A stretch of 64,000 nucleotides of DNA from Weizmannia faecalis (lineage in GTDB: Bacteria; Bacillota; Bacilli; Bacillales; Bacillaceae_C). Positions 16,463 to 25,881 of this stretch are shown here, piece by piece. The number at the start of each line of letters is the position of its first letter. Within the stretch, counting starts at the first letter, position 1. The position numbers and the translations under genes were made by a program. The DNA is taken from the NCBI RefSeq assembly GCF_018101145.1, contig NZ_JAGQEI010000003.1, one strand, 5' to 3'. The notes under the pieces were generated by a model. That model saw nothing but the letters and a program-made list of their open reading frames with translations, made no database searches and was not told the DNA's origin.

Positions 16463-17275
16463 TCACTCTGCGATGAAAAACTTGCGCAAGTAGTCATACC
16501 ATGCTTTTGTGCCTTTGTTGCTTGGGGCGGTTTGTTCGCCATTTTGAAAGGTGACATACGATTTGAATGCGTCACTGTCCGGGTCTGGCCAGTTTTTCCA
16601 ATGATCCAGGTATGTGTAACCTTCTTTTTTTGCGTACGACGCTAGCTCTTTCACCTGCGCCGGATAATTCGCTGCCTTATAGAGCGGGTATGACGGCTGA
16701 ATCATCAGCACGGCATCATCCCAGGCAGCAGCGGCCGTTTTGATATCATCAAGCTGATTGTCCATTGCCACAGCCCCGTTGTTGATTAAAATAAACGGCT
16801 CAAACAAAATGAGATCCGGTTTGAAATGGGCGACGTCTTTATACTTGCCTTCACGGATAAACTCATCGGAATTTAAATGATAGGAAAAAAGGGAAACCGA
16901 CACATGGCTGCCGTACGTATCATTCAACGCCTGCTTCAACTGTGGCCCCCAGCCATGCGTATTCGCACCCATCGCGTCCGAACCGACAATCGCAATTTTG
17001 TAGGCTCGCTTCTTGGAAAGTGCGTTTTCAAAATCCGCGCGGGCTTTTTTCGGCCAGTTTTTCGTGTAAGCCACTAGAGAAGTCTCCGGCTGGCCCGTTT
17101 TGTTTACGTCGCGCTTTTTCCCCGTGGTCGGTTCTGCCTTTGTCTTTTCCGCTTTTACTGCTACAGAATCCGGCTTGAACCGGCTTGGATCCGTTTTATA
17201 CCCCCAGTACAGATGCCCAACTACCAATACGGCAATGACGACAACAGCCGACAAAATCGCCGTGAATATTTTCAT
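16463..17275 (-). CDS. SGNH/GDSL-hydrolase-like membrane-anchored protein
   Basis: A 270-residue protein with one N-terminal membrane segment (about 5-24), a charged linker and an SGNH-type fold. The block IAIVGSDAMGANTHGWGPQL near 95-114 is the GDS block with Ser99, and FEPFILINNGAV near 160 is the third block. Near the C-terminus the usual D-x-x-H-P-N reads TAPSNKG, so I do not see the catalytic histidine; it could be a variant or inactive. Such proteins act as esterases on cell-wall or exported polymers. AGCGGAGGT precedes ATG 17275. An 8-bp hairpin (16443-16464) spans the convergent stop codons shared with the sigma-factor gene. Confidence 0.78.
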   Translation of the reverse strand: MKIFTAILSAVVVIAVLVVGHLYWGYKTDPSRFKPDSVAVKAEKTKAEPTTGKKRDVNKTGQPETSLVAYTKNWPKKARADFENALSKKRAYKIAIVGSDAMGANTHGWGPQLKQALNDTYGSHVSVSLFSYHLNSDEFIREGKYKDVAHFKPDLILFEPFILINNGAVAMDNQLDDIKTAAAAWDDAVLMIQPSYPLYKAANYPAQVKELASYAKKEGYTYLDHWKNWPDPDSDAFKSYVTFQNGEQTAPSNKGTKAWYDYLRKFFIAE

Positions 17276-17502
17276 ACATCATACCTCCGCTCATCATCAC
17301 TTATGAAACGCCCGTGCAAACCTATAAAAAATTATGACAAAAAAAGACAAATTGCACAACCAAAATTGAAAGAAAATCCGTCAAAGGTAAATACAGGAAG
17401 ATTTTCTAACTGGTTTCTTTCTGCAAAATATTATGGTTTAATACAAAGTGTATCAAATTGTTTAAATTTATTTCAGTTTCCCACAAATTTCGGGATGATC
17501 TA

Positions 17503-17511
17503 TGATATAAT
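17503..17511 (+). promoter_or_regulatory. Extended -10 promoter of the exopolysaccharide operon
   Basis: TGATATAAT is a perfect extended -10 located 58 bp before the first gene of the polysaccharide operon. No good -35 is present at the right spacing, which is tolerable for extended -10 promoters. Confidence 0.5.
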
Positions 17512-17568
17512 GTATGATAGTTTTCTATCTATTTCGCATTTGTGCTGCAAATTTTAGGGGAGGAACTT

Positions 17569-18306
17569 ATGGAAGACACAATTAGTTTAAAAGAATTGAT
17601 GCAGGTGCTGCGCAAACGCCTTTCCATGATCGCACTGATTACACTGGGGGCGATGATTGTGACGGCCATTGTGACCTATTTTGTGGTGACGCCTGTCTAT
17701 GAATCTTCGACACAAATCCTTGTCAATAAAGCAAGCGATGACCAATCGATGTATACCACCAATGCCGTACAAACAAACGTTCAGCTGGTCAATACATATA
17801 ATGTGATTATTAAGAGCCCATCGATCCTGGATAAAGTGATTGACGAACTGAAACTCAACATGACAACGGACGAACTGAACGACAAAATTGAAGTCAGCAC
17901 AGAGCAAAATTCACAAGTCTTTACCTTGACAGTAAAAGATACAAACCCGTATACGGCAACCAAAATTGCCAATAAAATCGGGGAAGTGTTCAAAAAAGAA
18001 GTCAAAAACATTATGAAAGTCGATAATGTGACTGTTATTTCAAAAGCACAAGTGCCTGCGGGACCTGTCAGCCCGAAACCATTCCTGAATATTGCGATTG
18101 CACTTGTTGTCGGCCTGATGGTTGGTGTCGGAATTGCCTTCATGCTTGAATACCTCGACAACACGATTAAAGATGAGCAGGATATTGAACAAATTTTGGA
18201 ATTGCCTGTCCTTGGCGTGATTGGGCAAATTGACGATCAGGAACTGAATGGTTTGAACCGCGCAGGAAAAAAAACAAAAAGAAAGGTTGAGACGGTTGGC
18301 GCCTAA
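17569..18306 (+). CDS. Wzz-type polysaccharide co-polymerase / tyrosine-kinase modulator (YwqC/CapA/EpsA type)
   Basis: A 245-residue protein with the Wzz layout: cytoplasmic start, TM helix about 22-45, an extracytoplasmic coil-rich domain, and TM helix about 168-190 preceded by the proline-rich block PAGPVSPKPF. These proteins set chain length and activate the partner BY-kinase through the C-terminal cytoplasmic tail. ATG 17569 follows GGGGAGG; the frame extends upstream without a usable start. It overlaps the kinase gene by 11 bp and is the first gene of the cluster. Confidence 0.92.
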   Translation: MEDTISLKELMQVLRKRLSMIALITLGAMIVTAIVTYFVVTPVYESSTQILVNKASDDQSMYTTNAVQTNVQLVNTYNVIIKSPSILDKVIDELKLNMTTDELNDKIEVSTEQNSQVFTLTVKDTNPYTATKIANKIGEVFKKEVKNIMKVDNVTVISKAQVPAGPVSPKPFLNIAIALVVGLMVGVGIAFMLEYLDNTIKDEQDIEQILELPVLGVIGQIDDQELNGLNRAGKKTKRKVETVGA

Positions 18307-18991
18307 AAAAACAAAGCTGTTGAACACGAGAAGAAAATTAATCGCAAAGCTAAATCCAATGTCACCGATTTCCGAACAGTTCCGGACAATCCGTACAAAT
18401 ATCAGTTTTTCTTCCGTTGACAATGACCTGCAACTTCTGATGGTTACCTCAAGCGGGCCTGGAGAAGGGAAATCGACGATTGTCGGCAACCTCGCTGTCG
18501 TTTTTGCCCAGCAAGGAAAAAAGGTGCTGCTCGCCGATGCCGATTTGCGGCGTCCGACCGTCCATTATACGTTCGGCATGACCAATACATTCGGACTGAC
18601 AACGGTTTTGACCAAGCAGGGGACATTGCTGGAGACTGTTTCAAAATGTGATGTGGAAAATCTGCATCTCCTGCCGAGCGGCCCAATTCCGCCTAACCCG
18701 GCAGAACTGTTAAGCTCAAAGGCAATGAAGGAATTTTTAAAAGAAGCAAAAGAACAATACGATATCATTTTACTCGATACGCCGCCGGTTTTGGCTGTTA
18801 CCGATGCGCAATTATTAACCAATCAGTGTGACGGCACGATTCTTGTCGTCTCAAGCGGGAGAACAGAAGTAGATGCCGCCAAAAAATCGAAAGACTTGCT
18901 GGAATCTGCAAATGCCAATCTGCTTGGAGTCGTCTTAAACAACAAGAAAACCCAAAATACGCATTACTATTATTATTACGGAAAAGATTGA
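18296..18991 (+). CDS. BY-type protein-tyrosine kinase (YwqD/CapB/EpsB type)
   Basis: A 231-residue bacterial tyrosine kinase that controls polysaccharide synthesis. Visible motifs are Walker A GPGEGKST with Lys59, Walker A' LLADADLRRP with Asp81 and Asp83, Walker B IILLDTPP, and a C-terminal tyrosine cluster (HYYYYYGKD) that is autophosphorylated in this family. TTG at 18296 is preferred over TTG 18287 because AGAAAGG is then 9 nt upstream, so the gene overlaps the Wzz-like gene by 11 bp. It is followed by the cognate phosphatase gene, which has its own promoter. Confidence 0.93.
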   Translation: MAPKKTKLLNTRRKLIAKLNPMSPISEQFRTIRTNISFSSVDNDLQLLMVTSSGPGEGKSTIVGNLAVVFAQQGKKVLLADADLRRPTVHYTFGMTNTFGLTTVLTKQGTLLETVSKCDVENLHLLPSGPIPPNPAELLSSKAMKEFLKEAKEQYDIILLDTPPVLAVTDAQLLTNQCDGTILVVSSGRTEVDAAKKSKDLLESANANLLGVVLNNKKTQNTHYYYYYGKD

Positions 18992-19022
18992 CAACATTTG
19001 CGTGAAAATTTTCCAATCACTA

Positions 19023-19050
19023 TTGAAAAATGGTAAGAATGCACTATAAT
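19023..19050 (+). promoter_or_regulatory. Sigma-A-type promoter before the phosphatase gene
   Basis: TTGAAA (19023-19028), 16 bp, TATAAT (19045-19050), located 66 bp before the ywqE-type start. Confidence 0.65.
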
Positions 19051-19116
19051 TTTGTATAGAGTTTGGTTTTCGTTGAAACGAAATTTCATTTTTTCACATG
19101 TTTGGAGGGGTACGGG

Positions 19117-19881
19117 ATGATGGATATTCATTGCCATATTTTGCCGGGAATTGACGACGGTGCTCAAACGATATACGACAGCCTTGATATGGCAAAACAA
19201 GCCGTCTCCCAGGGGATCAAGCAGATTATAGCTACCCCTCATCATATGAACGGAAAATATGAAAACCGCAAAATAGAAATCATTCAAAAAGTAAATGAAT
19301 TGAATGAAAGATTGAAAGAAGAACAAATTGATCTGGAGATTCTGCCAGGGCAGGAAAACCGGATTTATGGCGAAATTTTGGAAGACTATGAAAAAGGTGA
19401 AATTCAGACGTTGGCCGGCACTTCTTACCTGTTTATCGAGTTCCCCTCGGGGCATGTGCCGCGCTACGCAGAAACGCTTTTATATGAGATACAAGTGAAG
19501 GGCTTAATGCCGATTATTGTTCATCCGGAGCGGAACGCGGAGCTGATTCAGCATCCGGATCGGTTGTATGAAATGGTGAATAATGGTGTGGCAACACAAA
19601 TTACAGCCGCAAGCTTAACGGGCGCTTTCGGGAAAAAGATTAAAAAATTCACCGAACAGCTGATAGAAGCAAATCTCACCCATTTTCTTGCATCAGACGC
19701 CCATAATGTAAAAACGCGTGCTTTTAAAATGGATGAAGCAGCGGGCGAAATCGAAAAGAAATACGGTGCGGATATGCTTTATTTCTTTACGGAAAACGCC
19801 GAACTGCTTGCAGGCGGCCAATCCATATACAGAGAAATCCCGCAACCAGTAAGACAAAAGAAATTGTTTGGTTTGTTTTAA
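19117..19881 (+). CDS. ywqE: Protein-tyrosine phosphatase, PHP family (YwqE/CpsB/CapC)
   Basis: A 254-residue metal-dependent phosphatase that removes phosphate from the BY-kinase. It matches B. subtilis YwqE along its length: DIHCHILPGIDDG near the start and ATPHH (metal ligands), LPGQE, IEFPSGHVPRYAE, VHPER, FLASDAHN and the C-terminal tail QPVRQKKLFG. GGAGGGG lies before ATG 19117; in-frame codons further up are in the leader. With the Wzz-like protein and kinase it forms the usual phosphorylation switch for capsule or exopolysaccharide output. Confidence 0.95.
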   Translation: MMDIHCHILPGIDDGAQTIYDSLDMAKQAVSQGIKQIIATPHHMNGKYENRKIEIIQKVNELNERLKEEQIDLEILPGQENRIYGEILEDYEKGEIQTLAGTSYLFIEFPSGHVPRYAETLLYEIQVKGLMPIIVHPERNAELIQHPDRLYEMVNNGVATQITAASLTGAFGKKIKKFTEQLIEANLTHFLASDAHNVKTRAFKMDEAAGEIEKKYGADMLYFFTENAELLAGGQSIYREIPQPVRQKKLFGLF

Positions 19882-20215
19882 TTGTCCTTCTTTTTTAGCA
19901 TTTTAGCAGAAGCATCAAGGTATATGAATGGAACTATGGGGCTGCTCCGCTGTTTTTGGCAAACAGTTTTATCCAATGTTGCTTGATTTTGGAACAGCTA
20001 TTTCGGGTATGTCTCTCATCCGTTATCGTGCGAGGCACTCGGCCATGCTGTGGGTGTGTGTGCACCTTAGACGCCTGTCGTCAAGAGTATGGTGTGAGGG
20101 CGGGTTAGATGCCCGATCATTTATTTATATACCCGAATGCTGGAAGAACAAACATCGATTGTTTTTATCGTACTGCGAAAATCTTAAAAATCAATTAGAA
20201 TAAGGAGGAATTTAC
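19882..20215 (+). other. Non-coding stretch between ywqE and galU
   Basis: 334 bp. An open frame at 19928-20203 has no ribosome binding site and no recognisable protein character (rich in Cys and Arg), so I do not call it. No clear terminator or promoter is visible except the good ribosome binding site of galU at the right edge. Confidence 0.45.
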
Positions 20216-21112
20216 GTGAAAAAAGTGAGAAAGGCAATCATCCCGGCTGCAGGCCTTGGAACACGGTTTTTGCCTGCTACGAAAGCCATGCCAAAAGAAA
20301 TGTTGCCAATTGTGGACAAGCCTACAATCCAATACATAGTCGAAGAAGCCGTTGAATCCGGCATCGAAGACATCATCATTGTAACCGGAAAAGGAAAACG
20401 CGCGATCGAAGACCATTTCGACAACGCCTGGGAACTCGAACAAAACCTTGCTGAAAAAGGAAAATTTGATCTTCTTGAAAAAGTCCGCTACTCATCCAAC
20501 TTAGCCAATATCCACTATATCCGACAGAAAGAACCTCTTGGTTTGGGACATGCAGTGTGGTGTGCACGTAATTTTATTGGAGACGAGCCATTTGCTGTTC
20601 TGCTTGGTGATGATATCGTGCAGAATGACCCGCCATGTTTAAAACAACTCATCGACGAATATGAAAAAACCCATTCTTCTGTAATAGGTGTACAGGAAGT
20701 ACCGGAAGATGAAACGCACCGTTATGGGATCATTGCACCAGCTTCCCAAAACGGACGTAGTTATCAAGTAGAAAAGTTTGTTGAGAAACCAGAACAGGGA
20801 ACGGCACCTTCTAATCTTGCGATTATTGGACGCTATCTGCTGACACCTGAAATATTTATGTTCTTAGATAAGCAAGAAAGAGGTGCTGGTGGGGAGATTC
20901 AGTTGACGGATGCGATTCAGCAGTTGAATCAGATCCAGCGTGTGTTTGCTTATCAGTTTGAAGGCAAGCGTTATGATGTTGGGGAAAAACTAGGGTTTAT
21001 TCAATCTCAAATAGAAATGGCTTTACAGGATGAGACATTGAGCAAAGACTTGTTAAAAATGATGAAAGGAATTATTGAAAAAACAAATACAAGCGTATTG
21101 GAAACGAAATAG
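20216..21112 (+). CDS. galU: UTP-glucose-1-phosphate uridylyltransferase
   Basis: A 298-residue GalU/GtaB enzyme making UDP-glucose from UTP and glucose-1-phosphate for polysaccharide and teichoic-acid synthesis. It carries the nucleotide-binding motif AAGLGTRFLPATK with the catalytic KPTIQY block following, then LLGDDI, FVEKP and GGEIQLTDAI. GTG at 20216 follows AAGGAGG. UDP-glucose made here is the substrate of the UDP-glucose dehydrogenase encoded at 28348. It marks the left edge of the AT-rich polysaccharide cassette. Confidence 0.96.
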   Translation: MKKVRKAIIPAAGLGTRFLPATKAMPKEMLPIVDKPTIQYIVEEAVESGIEDIIIVTGKGKRAIEDHFDNAWELEQNLAEKGKFDLLEKVRYSSNLANIHYIRQKEPLGLGHAVWCARNFIGDEPFAVLLGDDIVQNDPPCLKQLIDEYEKTHSSVIGVQEVPEDETHRYGIIAPASQNGRSYQVEKFVEKPEQGTAPSNLAIIGRYLLTPEIFMFLDKQERGAGGEIQLTDAIQQLNQIQRVFAYQFEGKRYDVGEKLGFIQSQIEMALQDETLSKDLLKMMKGIIEKTNTSVLETK

Positions 21113-21124
21113 GGGGTATTTGAA

Positions 21125-21823
21125 GTGGCTGACACCAGTTATGCTTCCAGTTCAGTTGTAAGGTCCTCTGCTACCCAGAAAATGGAGACCACAAAAAAGA
21201 TTGAATTTGAAGAGAAAAAAACCTATACAATTTTAAAACGTGGGATGGATATAATTGGTGCTGTTCTTGGCCTTATCTTTTTATCTTGGCTATTTCTCCT
21301 TGTAGCTATACTAATTAAGATTGAAGATCCCAAAGGAACTGTTTTTTTTAAACAAATCCGTGTAGGAAAGAACGGTAAAGAGTTTTATATGTATAAATTT
21401 CGTTCAATGGTGATGAATGCAGAAGAAAAGTTAAAGGATCTGCTTGAACTTAACGAAGTTTCTGGTGCAATGTTTAAAATGAAAGAGGATCCTCGTGTTA
21501 CAAAAATTGGTAGATTTATTAGAAAAACAAGTATTGATGAATTGCCACAGCTTTGGAACGTATTAATGGGCGATATGAGTCTTGTTGGTCCTAGACCACC
21601 CTTGCCAAGAGAAGTTAAGGAGTATACTGAATATGACTTACAACGTCTACTCGTTACCCCAGGATGTACAGGGTTATGGCAAGTTAGTGGTAGAAATAGT
21701 TTAAACTTTAGTCAAATGGTTGAACTGGATTTGTATTATATTAGAGAGAGGTCATTTTTATTTGACTTAATAATTATCTTTAAAACTTTCAAAATAATTA
21801 TTTCTCCTAATAGTGCTTATTAA
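21125..21823 (+). CDS. Initiating sugar transferase (undecaprenyl-phosphate glycosyl-1-phosphate transferase)
   Basis: A 232-residue bacterial sugar transferase (WbaP/EpsL type) that loads the first sugar onto undecaprenyl phosphate. One TM segment lies at about 38-62. Family blocks are KFRSMV near 98, SIDELPQLWNVLMGDMSLVGPRP near 138-160, and TPGCTGLWQVSGRN near 177-190. The first 30 residues are polar and low in complexity. GTG at 21125 follows a G-rich site 12 bp after galU. Base composition drops sharply to AT-rich from here on. Confidence 0.94.
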   Translation: MADTSYASSSVVRSSATQKMETTKKIEFEEKKTYTILKRGMDIIGAVLGLIFLSWLFLLVAILIKIEDPKGTVFFKQIRVGKNGKEFYMYKFRSMVMNAEEKLKDLLELNEVSGAMFKMKEDPRVTKIGRFIRKTSIDELPQLWNVLMGDMSLVGPRPPLPREVKEYTEYDLQRLLVTPGCTGLWQVSGRNSLNFSQMVELDLYYIRERSFLFDLIIIFKTFKIIISPNSAY

Positions 21824-21857
21824 GAGATTAATTATTAATAGATATTGGAGTTATTAA

Positions 21858-23120
21858 ATGAGATCAAAATTCTATAACGTAGCATGGATAATTTATGGCC
21901 AGGGTGGACGGTTGATTTTTCAAACTGCATATTTCTTTTTGTTGGCTATTATTATGAATCCAAAGCAGTATGGCATATATGTGGCAATAACTTCGCTTAT
22001 CGTTATCTTAGGACCCTTTTGTGGTGTAGGATTTAATAGTTTAATTGTTAAAATTATTGCTACTGATGTTAAAGAGTTCAGAAATGTTTTTGGAAATACA
22101 ATTAAAATAACCATATACAGTTACTTTATACTTTTGTTAGTTGGAGAATTAATAATATTTTTATTGTATAGGAATCAGATATTAGTAAATATGCTATTTC
22201 TAATTTTAAGTCTAGCGGATTTGTTATTCTTAAAATTAAATGAAATGTCTGCTCAGATATTTATTGCTAAAAATAGGGTAAATGTTTCAGCTAATATACA
22301 GAATTTTATAAGTTTGACCCGATTTATGTCTGTTGTGATCTTTTATTTTCTTCATGATAATAGTTCAAATGATATATTAATATGGTCAATGCTATATTTG
22401 CTAATTTCTTTACTATATACAATATTGGTATTCATTTATACGCTAACAAAAAATGATTTACCTAATATGAATAGCAAAATTACCTTTAACAATATTAAAG
22501 AAGGGATTTTCTTTTCTATAGGTTTATCTTCTCAAGGAATTTATAACGATATAGATAAAACAATATTAGGTAAATACGATAGTTTCCAGCAGACTGGTTA
22601 TTATGGATTTGCGTATAAAATGTTGGATGTAATATTTATTCCGATTAAAGCAATACTATCATTGACATTTCCAAAGTTCTTCAAAATTGGTAAAAACGAA
22701 GGAATAAAAGGTACATATAAATTTGCAAAAAGAATACTTTTTCCTTTAATTATATATTGTATTATTGCTAGTATTGCCTCATTATTATTAGCTCCTACAA
22801 TATTAGCTCGATTTAATAATGGGGAGTACGAGGAGAGTCTATATTATTTTAATATCCTTTTAATTATTGTCTTTTTAAGATGCGTGCATTACGTTCTATC
22901 TGATTCTCTTACAGGAGCTGGGCTTCAAAAGGAAAGAAGTATAGTACAATTAACAATTGCGGCTATTAATACAATATTAAATTTTATACTTATAAGTTAC
23001 TATAAAGTATATGGAGCAATTATAGTTAGCATATTTTCAGATGCATTAATGGCAATTAGTATTATTTGTATAGTGAGATTTAAGATTACTAAAAGACAGA
23101 ATAGGAATGAAAATTTATGA
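21858..23120 (+). CDS. Wzx-type polysaccharide flippase
   Basis: A 420-residue, very hydrophobic protein with about 12 predicted TM helices. It matches the polysaccharide-transport (MOP) superfamily: an N-terminal AW-IYGQGG...QTAYF segment, and a central GIYNDIDKTILGKYDSFQQTG block near 225-245, a hallmark of Wzx/RfbX proteins. It would flip the lipid-linked repeat unit across the membrane. It overlaps the acyltransferase gene by 4 bp. Strong AT bias suggests horizontal acquisition with its neighbours. Confidence 0.88.
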   Translation: MRSKFYNVAWIIYGQGGRLIFQTAYFFLLAIIMNPKQYGIYVAITSLIVILGPFCGVGFNSLIVKIIATDVKEFRNVFGNTIKITIYSYFILLLVGELIIFLLYRNQILVNMLFLILSLADLLFLKLNEMSAQIFIAKNRVNVSANIQNFISLTRFMSVVIFYFLHDNSSNDILIWSMLYLLISLLYTILVFIYTLTKNDLPNMNSKITFNNIKEGIFFSIGLSSQGIYNDIDKTILGKYDSFQQTGYYGFAYKMLDVIFIPIKAILSLTFPKFFKIGKNEGIKGTYKFAKRILFPLIIYCIIASIASLLLAPTILARFNNGEYEESLYYFNILLIIVFLRCVHYVLSDSLTGAGLQKERSIVQLTIAAINTILNFILISYYKVYGAIIVSIFSDALMAISIICIVRFKITKRQNRNENL

Positions 23121-23644
23121 AGCTATTCAAAGATTTTTATTTGGCGGTGTTCAATTTTTTAATACCGCATATACCTAATCAATTTATACGTGTTTTTTTG
23201 TATAAGTCATTAGGTATGAAAATTGGTGTAAAATGTACTTTCCTACGTCCCATTTTTTTCTATAATCCTTTTAATATTACAATAGGGAATCACTGTGCTA
23301 TTAATGATAATGTAGTCTTAGATGGAAGAGGTGGGCTTGTAATTAATGATAATGTAAATATATCACCATATGTAAAAATATATACTGCTGAGCATGACTT
23401 AAATAGTCCTGATTTTAAGTATGTAGAAGGAGAAGTTATTATAGAGGAGTATGTTTGGATAAGTACAAATGCTATGGTTATGCCGGGAGTTAAAATAGGA
23501 GAGGGGGCAGTTGTAGCAGCAGGAGCCGTAGTTACAAAAAATGTTGATCCTTATACAATAGTTGGTGGAATTCCGGCTAAGAAGATAGGTGAGAGAAAAA
23601 GAAATTTAGCATATAATCCGAATTTTAAGAAATATTTCCATTGA
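23117..23644 (+). CDS. Left-handed beta-helix acyltransferase
   Basis: A 175-residue hexapeptide-repeat acyltransferase (WcaF/NodL/maltose-acetyltransferase-like). Repeats of the [LIV]-G-x4 type run from about 65 to 160 (IGNHCAINDNVVL, INDNVNISPYVKIYTAEHD, IEEYVWISTNAMVMPGVKIGEGAVVAAGAVV) and it closes with VGGIPAKKIG. The His in AEHD fits the catalytic histidine. It probably O-acetylates a sugar in the repeat unit. It begins within the last bases of the flippase gene. Confidence 0.9.
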   Translation: MKLFKDFYLAVFNFLIPHIPNQFIRVFLYKSLGMKIGVKCTFLRPIFFYNPFNITIGNHCAINDNVVLDGRGGLVINDNVNISPYVKIYTAEHDLNSPDFKYVEGEVIIEEYVWISTNAMVMPGVKIGEGAVVAAGAVVTKNVDPYTIVGGIPAKKIGERKRNLAYNPNFKKYFH

Positions 23645-23675
23645 ATTAATTTATTTTGTTTAAAGGCGGCTAAAG

Positions 23676-24905
23676 ATGATTTATTTATATTATATTTTTA
23701 TTATTTTAGTAGGTGCTATTTCATGGAAACCATTAATACCTGAGCATGGGGGATTAGTACTTACCAGTGTAAAAGCTTGTCTTTTAGTCATTACAATTAT
23801 CCTAATATTAATTAGAGGAATAAAAGTAAATTTCATAATGATATATAGTATATTCGGTATGTGTGTTTTGACTCTATTCCTAATCCTACAAATAGCAAGG
23901 AAAGATAGTGTTGAATATGCAAATACTGGCGATATTTTAAGATCTTACTCTGCATATCTTCTTTTGTTATTATCAATGTTAGTAAGACTAAAAAAAGAGG
24001 AATTGCTGAATATTCTGAAAATTATCCAAGTAATGCCTAGTATTAGTGTAATTGTGGGTCTTATATTTTCAATTACAACTAGTTGGAGTTTTATTAAATT
24101 TGAATTTACTGGTGTGCCACGTTTACAAGGAAGTAATCCACCTGCTCATTTAGCAGAAATATGTTTTGTTGCTATTATAACATCACTGGCAATATTAGAT
24201 TTTTATCATATTAATAAAGTTATTCTTGATAGAGGGAAAAGGGCAAAGCTATATATATTTCTTTTTATTAATTCTCTAATTATTTTATTAACATTTACCA
24301 GAATAGAAATATTGGGAGTTATTATTATTTTTATTTTTTTCTTAATTCGAAATTTATATTATGCCTTTTTAAAGGATAATTTTTCATATTTATTAGTATC
24401 AATACTTTCACTTGGAATAATTCCACTTTTATTTTGTCTTAAAATAATTATACAGCTATTAATAAAAAGATCTACAAATAACTCAGGAGGATTTAATACT
24501 TCCGGTAGAGCTGCAGCGTGGAAATACTTTATGGAGAAAGCAAATGAACATCGTTTTTTTGGAAGAGGAATGGGTGCAAGTGAGTCATTATATCCATATA
24601 ATCCTTATCAAGAATTTGTGGCTCCGCATAACGAGTATATAAGATCGTTTTTAGAGGTAGGGGTGGTAGGATTAATAATTATGTTTATTTTCTTTCTTGT
24701 TTATATTAAATGGATTCTAAAGCAGTCCTTTAAAAAGAATGTTATAAGTAATATATTTGTAATTTGTACAATTATTTCAATTAGTATAGTTTCGTACTAT
24801 GATAACTTGTTTGTAACTGTACATTTTAGTATACCATTTATACTAGCAAATCTATGTTTTATTAATTATGTTCGATTGAAATGCCATTTTGAAGATTCAG
24901 ATTAA
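23676..24905 (+). CDS. Wzy-type polysaccharide polymerase / O-antigen ligase family
   Basis: A 409-residue membrane protein with about 10-11 hydrophobic segments and a large loop around 255-320. The loop contains TSGRAAAWKYFMEKANEHRFFGRGMG and PHNEYIRSFLEVGVVG, the Wzy_C/O-antigen ligase signature (R...W and H-N-x-Y). It would polymerise repeat units on the outer face. No second polymerase is seen in the cluster. Its sequence is strongly AT-rich. Confidence 0.88.
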   Translation: MIYLYYIFIILVGAISWKPLIPEHGGLVLTSVKACLLVITIILILIRGIKVNFIMIYSIFGMCVLTLFLILQIARKDSVEYANTGDILRSYSAYLLLLLSMLVRLKKEELLNILKIIQVMPSISVIVGLIFSITTSWSFIKFEFTGVPRLQGSNPPAHLAEICFVAIITSLAILDFYHINKVILDRGKRAKLYIFLFINSLIILLTFTRIEILGVIIIFIFFLIRNLYYAFLKDNFSYLLVSILSLGIIPLLFCLKIIIQLLIKRSTNNSGGFNTSGRAAAWKYFMEKANEHRFFGRGMGASESLYPYNPYQEFVAPHNEYIRSFLEVGVVGLIIMFIFFLVYIKWILKQSFKKNVISNIFVICTIISISIVSYYDNLFVTVHFSIPFILANLCFINYVRLKCHFEDSD

Positions 24906-24930
24906 CAAACGGTAAAAATTGGAGGAGAAG

Positions 24931-25389
24931 ATGAGAAAAATTGCACTAATTAGTTCAACAGGGGGACATTGGACTCAGCTTTCAATATTATTTAATGAGT
25001 TACAAAATACTAAAACTGAACTGCAGATTGTTACAGAGAAAAATAAATCAAATATACTAAATGATAATTTATTATTTTTACATCAACAAGATAGAAAGAA
25101 CAAGTATTTTCTAGCAATTTTTATTTTAAATATTATAAAGTCTCTTTATTATGTAATAAAATTCAGACCGAACTATGTTATATCAACTGGCGCAGGTGTT
25201 GTAATTCCTTATCTTGTATTTTCTAAGATATTTGGAGCAAAAATAATTTTTATTGAGAGCTATGCTAAAATTAATAGTCCTACTATGACTGGTAAGATAG
25301 TTTATAAGTTTGCAGATGAATTTTTTGTACAATGGCCAGATATGCTAAAATTTTATCCAAAAGCTTATTATAAGGGGAGTTTATATTGA
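24931..25389 (+). CDS. Alg14-like membrane subunit of a glycosyltransferase (CpsF/PssD type)
   Basis: A 152-residue protein beginning MRKIALISSTGGHWTQL, the Alg14/PssD start, with a membrane-associated stretch near 55-75 and STGAGVVIPYLVFSKIFGAKIIFIES in the middle. Alg14-type proteins anchor the catalytic Alg13-type subunit at the membrane. ATG 24931 is preferred because GGAGGAG lies 3-9 nt upstream. The next gene encodes the Alg13-like partner and overlaps by four bases. Confidence 0.9.
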   Translation: MRKIALISSTGGHWTQLSILFNELQNTKTELQIVTEKNKSNILNDNLLFLHQQDRKNKYFLAIFILNIIKSLYYVIKFRPNYVISTGAGVVIPYLVFSKIFGAKIIFIESYAKINSPTMTGKIVYKFADEFFVQWPDMLKFYPKAYYKGSLY

Positions 25390-25862
25390 TATTAATCACA
25401 TTGGGTACTCAAAGATTTCAAATGGATAGAGTTGTGGATGAAATAGACTTCTTAATAGAAAATAAGAAATTGAAAGCTAGTGAAGTAGTTTTACAGTACG
25501 GCTATAGTAGGAAATCAAAATATGCTACAAATTATAAGTTGATAGATGAAGCTTTATTTGATGAATTACTAAACAAAGCTGAATTTGTAATATGCCACGG
25601 TGGAACATCTTCAATCATTAAGGCCTTAAAAGCTTCAAAAAAAGTTATTGCTGTACCACGTATGTCTAAATTTAAAGAGCATGTAGATGATCATCAGATA
25701 GAAATAGTTCAAGTTCTTTATGAGAAAGGTTACATTGAGAAGGTTGAAAATATTAATGAATTGGGCAGTATTATTCAATTATTAAGGAATAAAGATTATG
25801 TTAAATACGAATCTAGAGGTCAACTAGCAAAGTATATTGTTTCACATGTTTTAAATATTTAA
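25386..25862 (+). CDS. Alg13-like catalytic subunit of a glycosyltransferase (CpsG/PssE type)
   Basis: A 158-residue GT28 C-terminal-type protein: ILITLGTQRFQMDRVVDEID at the start, and ICHGGTSSIIKALKASKKVIAVPR near 72-95, which is the UDP-sugar-binding block. It starts at TTG 25386, overlapping the TGA of the Alg14-like gene, so translation is likely coupled. Together they probably form a two-part glycosyltransferase that adds the second sugar of the repeat unit. Confidence 0.9.
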   Translation: MILITLGTQRFQMDRVVDEIDFLIENKKLKASEVVLQYGYSRKSKYATNYKLIDEALFDELLNKAEFVICHGGTSSIIKALKASKKVIAVPRMSKFKEHVDDHQIEIVQVLYEKGYIEKVENINELGSIIQLLRNKDYVKYESRGQLAKYIVSHVLNI

Positions 25863-25881
25863 TAGATTTGAGGATGGATTA

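Noticed and set aside
19928..20203. Small gene between ywqE and galU
   Set aside because: No ribosome binding site, unusual composition and no recognisable domain.
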